NCBI RefSeq assembly: GCF_019084045.1
Contig: NZ_JAHRED010000001.1
Location: 434,001 to 498,000 of the forward strand
DNA: 64,000 nt
From: Paeniglutamicibacter quisquiliarum
GTDB lineage: Bacteria > Actinomycetota > Actinomycetes > Actinomycetales > Micrococcaceae
Direction: 5' to 3'
Below are positions 60,867 to 64,000 of this stretch, in pieces (the first letter of the stretch is position 1; every line of letters starts with the position of its first letter). The position numbers and the translations under genes were made by a program. The notes below the pieces were generated by a model. The model was not told the origin of the DNA. It was given only the letters and a program-made list of their open reading frames with translations, and searched no databases.

Positions 60867-62531
60867 CTACTTGGCCAGCCAGGCGTCGAAGAACGTCGGG
60901 GTGGCCACGGCGGTGGTGGCGCCGACGTTCTGCAGCTTCCCCGCGTACAGGAAGTGGTTCTGCTGGTTGTACAGCGGCAGCAGATAGTGGCCCTCGAGCA
61001 CCAGTTTCTGCGCCTGCGCGTAGAGCTCCTTGCGCTCGGCCTCGTCCTGGGTGGACCCCGCGGAGTCCAGCAGCTCGTCGAGCTTCGGGTCCTTGACCTG
61101 CGACAGGTTGGCGAAGTAGCCCGACGGTGCCGGGATGGTGGAATCCGAGTGGAAGAGCACGGCCAGCACGCTTGGGCCCACCTTGGTGTACGGGGCGGAG
61201 ACCAGGTTGTAGTCGTTGGTGAACAACTCGCCGTACCAGCTGGAGAGATCCAGCAGGTTGATCTTGATCTCGAAGCCCGATTCCTTGGCCGTGGCCTGCA
61301 TCTGCTCGAAGAGCGACTGCTCGGCGGGGATCGACTGGCTGGTGCTCACCGGGAAGGTCAGGGACAGGCGCTCGCCGTCCTTGGTCCGGTAGCCCTCGGA
61401 GTCGCGTTCGCTCCAGCCGGCGGCGTCGAGCAGTTCGCCCGCCTTGGCCGGGTCGTAGGCGAAGAGCGATTCGGCGGAGTAGGCCAGCGGCTCTGCGCTG
61501 GAGAGCGGGGAGTAGGAGCGCGGCGCGGTGCCGAAGAACAGGGAGTCGACGCTCGCGTTGACGTTCACCGCGTGGATGAAGGCCTCGCGCACGGCCGCGT
61601 CGTTGAAGGGGGCCTTGGAGGAATTGAGCTCGATGCGGTTGGAGGCACCGGGGCGCGGGGCATCGAGGTGCTTGATGGTCTGGAGCTTGGTTGCCGCGGC
61701 AATGGTGTCGGGCTGGGCGTTGTCGATGACGTGCACCTCGCCGGCCTGCAGCGCGGCGTACCGGGTGGCCGCCTCGGGGATGAAGCGCCAGGTGATGCCG
61801 TCCAGGTAGGCCGCCCCCTCGTGGCCGGGCGTGGCGACGGGCTGCACGTAGTCCTCGTTGCGGACCAGGTTCACCGCGTCCTGCTTCTTCCAGGAAGCGA
61901 CCTTGAACGGGCCGGTGCCCACGGGCGCGGCGCAGTTCTCCGCCTGGCTGCGCTTGAGTGCGAGCGGGGACTGGATGGCCACCCAGGGCATCGCGAAGGA
62001 TTCGAGCAGGGCGTTGTCCGGGGTCTTGAGCTTGAGTTCCAGCGTGGCGTCATCCAGCGCCTTCATCGACTTGATCTTGCCCAGGGCCAGGTACCCGGTG
62101 GAGGAGGCGGTCGCCGGATCGAGCAGGTGCTCGAAGTTCGCCTTGACGGCCTCGGCGTCCAGCGGTGTGCCGTCGGTGAAGGTGATGCCGGGCCGGATCT
62201 TCACGGTGCGGGTCAGCCCGTCCGCGGAGACCGTGGAGTCCTCGGCGAGCCAGGGGACCAGTGTGCCCGCGGCGTCCTTGGTGTACAGGGTCTCCAGGTA
62301 CTGGGAGGCGACCAGGGCCTGGGGGTAGTTGCCGCCCACGTGCGGATCCAGGCAGCTTGGTTCGGCGTCGCCCGAGGCGTAGACCAGGGTGCCGCCGGCG
62401 ACCGGGGGACCGGCGTCGTTGCCGGACTCGGGTGCCGTGGTGGCCGGGGCGCAGCCGGCGAGCACCAATGCCGCGGCCAGGGCCGCGGCGGCCGGGAATA
62501 GGCGGGTTGCCAAGGGGCGAACATGTCTCAT
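60867..62531 (-). CDS. Peptide ABC transporter substrate-binding lipoprotein (family 5)
   Basis: A 554-residue extracellular solute-binding protein. Signal peptide LFPAAAALAAALVLAGC with a clear lipobox (Cys about 27). Family 5 landmarks: GGTLVYASGDAEPSCLDPH, ADGLTRTVKIRPGITFTDGT and PVGTGPFKVASW. ATG 62531 has AGGAAG upstream. First gene of the operon of binding protein, two permeases and a fused ATPase. Substrate (peptide, nickel or another oligomer) cannot be settled; the pocket has no strong metal signature. Confidence 0.92.
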   Translation of the reverse strand: MRHVRPLATRLFPAAAALAAALVLAGCAPATTAPESGNDAGPPVAGGTLVYASGDAEPSCLDPHVGGNYPQALVASQYLETLYTKDAAGTLVPWLAEDSTVSADGLTRTVKIRPGITFTDGTPLDAEAVKANFEHLLDPATASSTGYLALGKIKSMKALDDATLELKLKTPDNALLESFAMPWVAIQSPLALKRSQAENCAAPVGTGPFKVASWKKQDAVNLVRNEDYVQPVATPGHEGAAYLDGITWRFIPEAATRYAALQAGEVHVIDNAQPDTIAAATKLQTIKHLDAPRPGASNRIELNSSKAPFNDAAVREAFIHAVNVNASVDSLFFGTAPRSYSPLSSAEPLAYSAESLFAYDPAKAGELLDAAGWSERDSEGYRTKDGERLSLTFPVSTSQSIPAEQSLFEQMQATAKESGFEIKINLLDLSSWYGELFTNDYNLVSAPYTKVGPSVLAVLFHSDSTIPAPSGYFANLSQVKDPKLDELLDSAGSTQDEAERKELYAQAQKLVLEGHYLLPLYNQQNHFLYAGKLQNVGATTAVATPTFFDAWLAK

Positions 62532-62854
62532 GATGCTGCTTCCTGCGAAACGGTGAAGTGCGTGGGCGGGTGGGTACCGCCATCCACCTTAGTCCGCATG
62601 GTCTGCCCCGCGCAGGCGTGTGTGCCCGAGTTCATAGACGGGACGCACCGTGCCCAGCGGGACGGTTAATGGCGAACGGGTGTGGGGGAACCGGTATTGC
62701 CGGTCCCACCACACCCGTTGTGCATCCTACGACCGTCCTGCGCGACGCAGTGGGTGTGTGGCGCTCGATCACTGGCATCGCGGGAGGTTTTTGCGGTCCA
62801 CGACCAGGAGAGATGCATCCCCAGGGCTGTTGTGGACACCGAACATGTGCCAGC
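62532..62854. other. Divergent gap with a large hairpin
   Basis: A 323-bp gene-free region between the peptide operon (leftward) and a hydrolase (rightward). A large hairpin at 62675-62719 has an 11-bp outer stem (AACGGGTGTGG with its inverse), then GGG/CCC and ACCGG-TATTG-CCGGT inside, with single-A bulges. A leftward -10-like TAAGGT is at about 62589-62594 (reverse strand). The hairpin lies in neither coding region; a short RNA, remnant terminator or operator are all possible. Confidence 0.45.
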
Positions 62855-63793
62855 ATGAGGACCATGCAGACTCCTCTGCGGCCCGAAGACCTGCGCTCCT
62901 GTCTTTCCCATCCCCGGACCACGGTAGCCACCGCTGCGGGTCCCGTGGAATATGCCGACCGAGGCCATGGTGAGCCGCTTCTTGCGGTGCACGGCACCCT
63001 CGGGGGCTGTGACCAAGGACTGGTGGCCACGGAATTCTTCCGAGTCAATGGATTCCGCGTCGTCGCGCCCAGCCGACCGGGCTATTTGGGGACGCCGCTG
63101 GCAACGGGACGCACACCCGCGGAGCAGGCGGATGCCCTCGCGGCATTATTGGATGACATCGGCATCGACAGAATGGCGGTGCTTGGCGGCTCGGGAGGCG
63201 GCCCGGCCGCGTACTCCCTGGCCGCCAGACACCCGGACCGGGTCGCCAGTCTGGTCCAAATCGACTCGGTCTGTCTGCCGGTCCCGCCCTTCCCGTTCGC
63301 CAGGCTGGGCTCCAGGGATCCTGCCATCAAGCTGCAGCTGTTGTTTCTCAGCCATGCCGCCACCCCGATGCTGAAGATGCTGTTCCGGCGATTCGGCCAG
63401 GCATCCCCGGCCGAGGCAGCGGTCCGGGCGGCCGCCGTCGCCGCGGACCCGGTCCGCATGGCGCACCTCGAGGCCATCTTCATGGCTTCCGCCGGATGGG
63501 CTGGCCGCCGTGCTGGGTTTGACAATGACTCCGCGACGATCAAGACGCTGGCACCGCTGGACCTCGAGGCCATTACCTGTCCCACGCTGATCATGCATGC
63601 GGCCGGGGACGCGAGCGTGCCGCCGGAAAATGCCCTGCACGCCCACCAGCGTATCCGTGGCTCCGAGCTCTACTGGATGCAGGGCTCCCATGTTGCATTC
63701 TTCCTTGAGGAAGGCGACACCGCCCCCCTCTACGCGCTTGAGTGGCTACGGGGCAACAGTTCGGCGGGCCCGCCTCCCGAGTCATCGCCATGA
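62855..63793 (+). CDS. Alpha/beta hydrolase
   Basis: A 312-residue soluble hydrolase. AVHGTLGGCDQG gives the oxyanion strand, LGGSGGGPAAYSLAARHPDR carries the nucleophile in GGSGGG (Ser about 114), and the acid and base fall in MHAAGDASVPPEN and GSHVAFFLEE. Either ATG 62855 or 62864 could start it; 62855 is taken as a leaderless start because ACATGT ends 6 nt before it, and 62864 has GAGG only 3 nt away. The longer frame from 62558 crosses the promoter region. Substrate unknown. Confidence 0.83.
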   Translation: MRTMQTPLRPEDLRSCLSHPRTTVATAAGPVEYADRGHGEPLLAVHGTLGGCDQGLVATEFFRVNGFRVVAPSRPGYLGTPLATGRTPAEQADALAALLDDIGIDRMAVLGGSGGGPAAYSLAARHPDRVASLVQIDSVCLPVPPFPFARLGSRDPAIKLQLLFLSHAATPMLKMLFRRFGQASPAEAAVRAAAVAADPVRMAHLEAIFMASAGWAGRRAGFDNDSATIKTLAPLDLEAITCPTLIMHAAGDASVPPENALHAHQRIRGSELYWMQGSHVAFFLEEGDTAPLYALEWLRGNSSAGPPPESSP

Positions 63794-63828
63794 TCAAGGC
63801 GTCCTTGGGGCAGTGGTGTTAATGAAAA

Positions 63829-63861
63829 CGCCAGGATCCCCATGACGCGGGGATCCTGGCG
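63829..63861. terminator. Bidirectional terminator at the right end
   Basis: A perfect 13-bp stem (63829-63841 with 63849-63861, CGCCAGGATCCCC and its inverse) with a 7-nt loop between convergent genes. On the leftward strand it is followed by TTTTCATTAA. Confidence 0.85.
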
Positions 63862-63887
63862 ATCTGTCCAAGGGAACTTCGGGCAAG

Positions 63888-64000
63888 CTAGGCGCTGGCT
63901 ACCGTGAAGCGGCGGTGCTGGTGCTTGGGATCCTCGAGCTCGTCCAGCGCCGCGACGGCGAAGTCGCCGGTGCTGACGTGGTCGCCTGCTGGGGAGTCGT
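63888..64000 (-). CDS. NAD(P)-binding oxidoreductase, C-terminal end only
   Basis: The last 36 codons of a leftward gene whose start is beyond the window. The peptide GDHVSTGDFAVAALDELEDP and then KHQHRRFTVASA before the TAG stop matches the tail of NmrA-like/YwnB-type NAD(P)H-binding proteins (IS..DFAVALLDELE..RH...RFTVA). No catalytic residues are visible in this part. Confidence 0.6.
   Translation of the reverse strand, partial: DSPAGDHVSTGDFAVAALDELEDPKHQHRRFTVASA

Noticed and set aside
57319-62531. Fused DppD-DppF ATPase as a novelty
   Set aside because: Fused peptide-transporter ATPases are well known; the operon is complete and ordinary.

Overview
The window is high-G+C chromosomal DNA from an actinobacterium. 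Gene content and protein style fit a soil Micrococcaceae of the Arthrobacter/Paeniglutamicibacter type: benABCD/cat aromatic catabolism, NarK-Nas nitrate assimilation, actinobacterial LAL and IclR regulators, and several probable leaderless starts with a TAnnnT box 6-7 nt before the ATG. The genus is inference. I found no rRNA, tRNA, CRISPR array, insertion sequence or phage module. Fifty-seven protein genes (two cut by the window ends) and two gene remnants are described.

Left third (1-13,020) is accessory catabolism under local control. A metallo-beta-lactamase-fold hydrolase and an MHS-type transporter (733-3116) sit beside divergent LysR and IclR regulators (3161-4925). A second cluster has a leftward operon of AAHS-type transporter, amidohydrolase and acetoacetate-CoA ligase (9362 to 5003), diverging from an IclR regulator, an SDR dehydrogenase and a CynX/NimT-type transporter (9697-13,019). 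Both control regions of this cluster carry copies of one operator-like palindrome, TTCC-N7-GGAA (four in all), so it looks like a single regulon. Its substrate is unknown; the ligase implies that acetoacetate is an end product.

Middle third (13,190-39,581) is more housekeeping: an ABC-2 exporter with a DesK/NarL-type two-component pair; a DtxR/MntR-type regulator, a DAACS symporter and a Mn/Zn ABC importer; a VOC protein; NarK-NasA-NasB for nitrate uptake and reduction; purB; a WXG100-like protein with a lipase-like hydrolase; a holin-like membrane protein; a HisC/aromatic aminotransferase; a 2-oxoacid dehydrogenase operon (E1alpha, E1beta, E2); two tandem paralogous secreted proteins; and trpF. 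Between the two secreted paralogs lies a decayed copy of the 3' end of the E2 gene, which records the segmental duplication that made them.

Right third (39,600-64,000) is the benzoate-to-catechol-to-muconolactone block. The rightward genes catR, catB, catC, catA, a flavin reductase and a 62-codon small gene are followed by leftward genes: an alpha/beta hydrolase, a LAL regulator (BenR-like), benK, benD, benC, benB and benA. benE diverges from benA. Benzoate enters by BenK/BenE, BenABC plus BenD make catechol, and CatA, CatB and CatC take it to the 3-oxoadipate enol-lactone. BenC is unusual because an FCD ligand-binding domain, normally found in GntR-type regulators, is fused to its C-terminus. 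The window ends with an ArsR-CDF metal efflux pair, a complete Dpp-type peptide ABC importer, an alpha/beta hydrolase and the 3' end of an NAD(P)-binding oxidoreductase gene.
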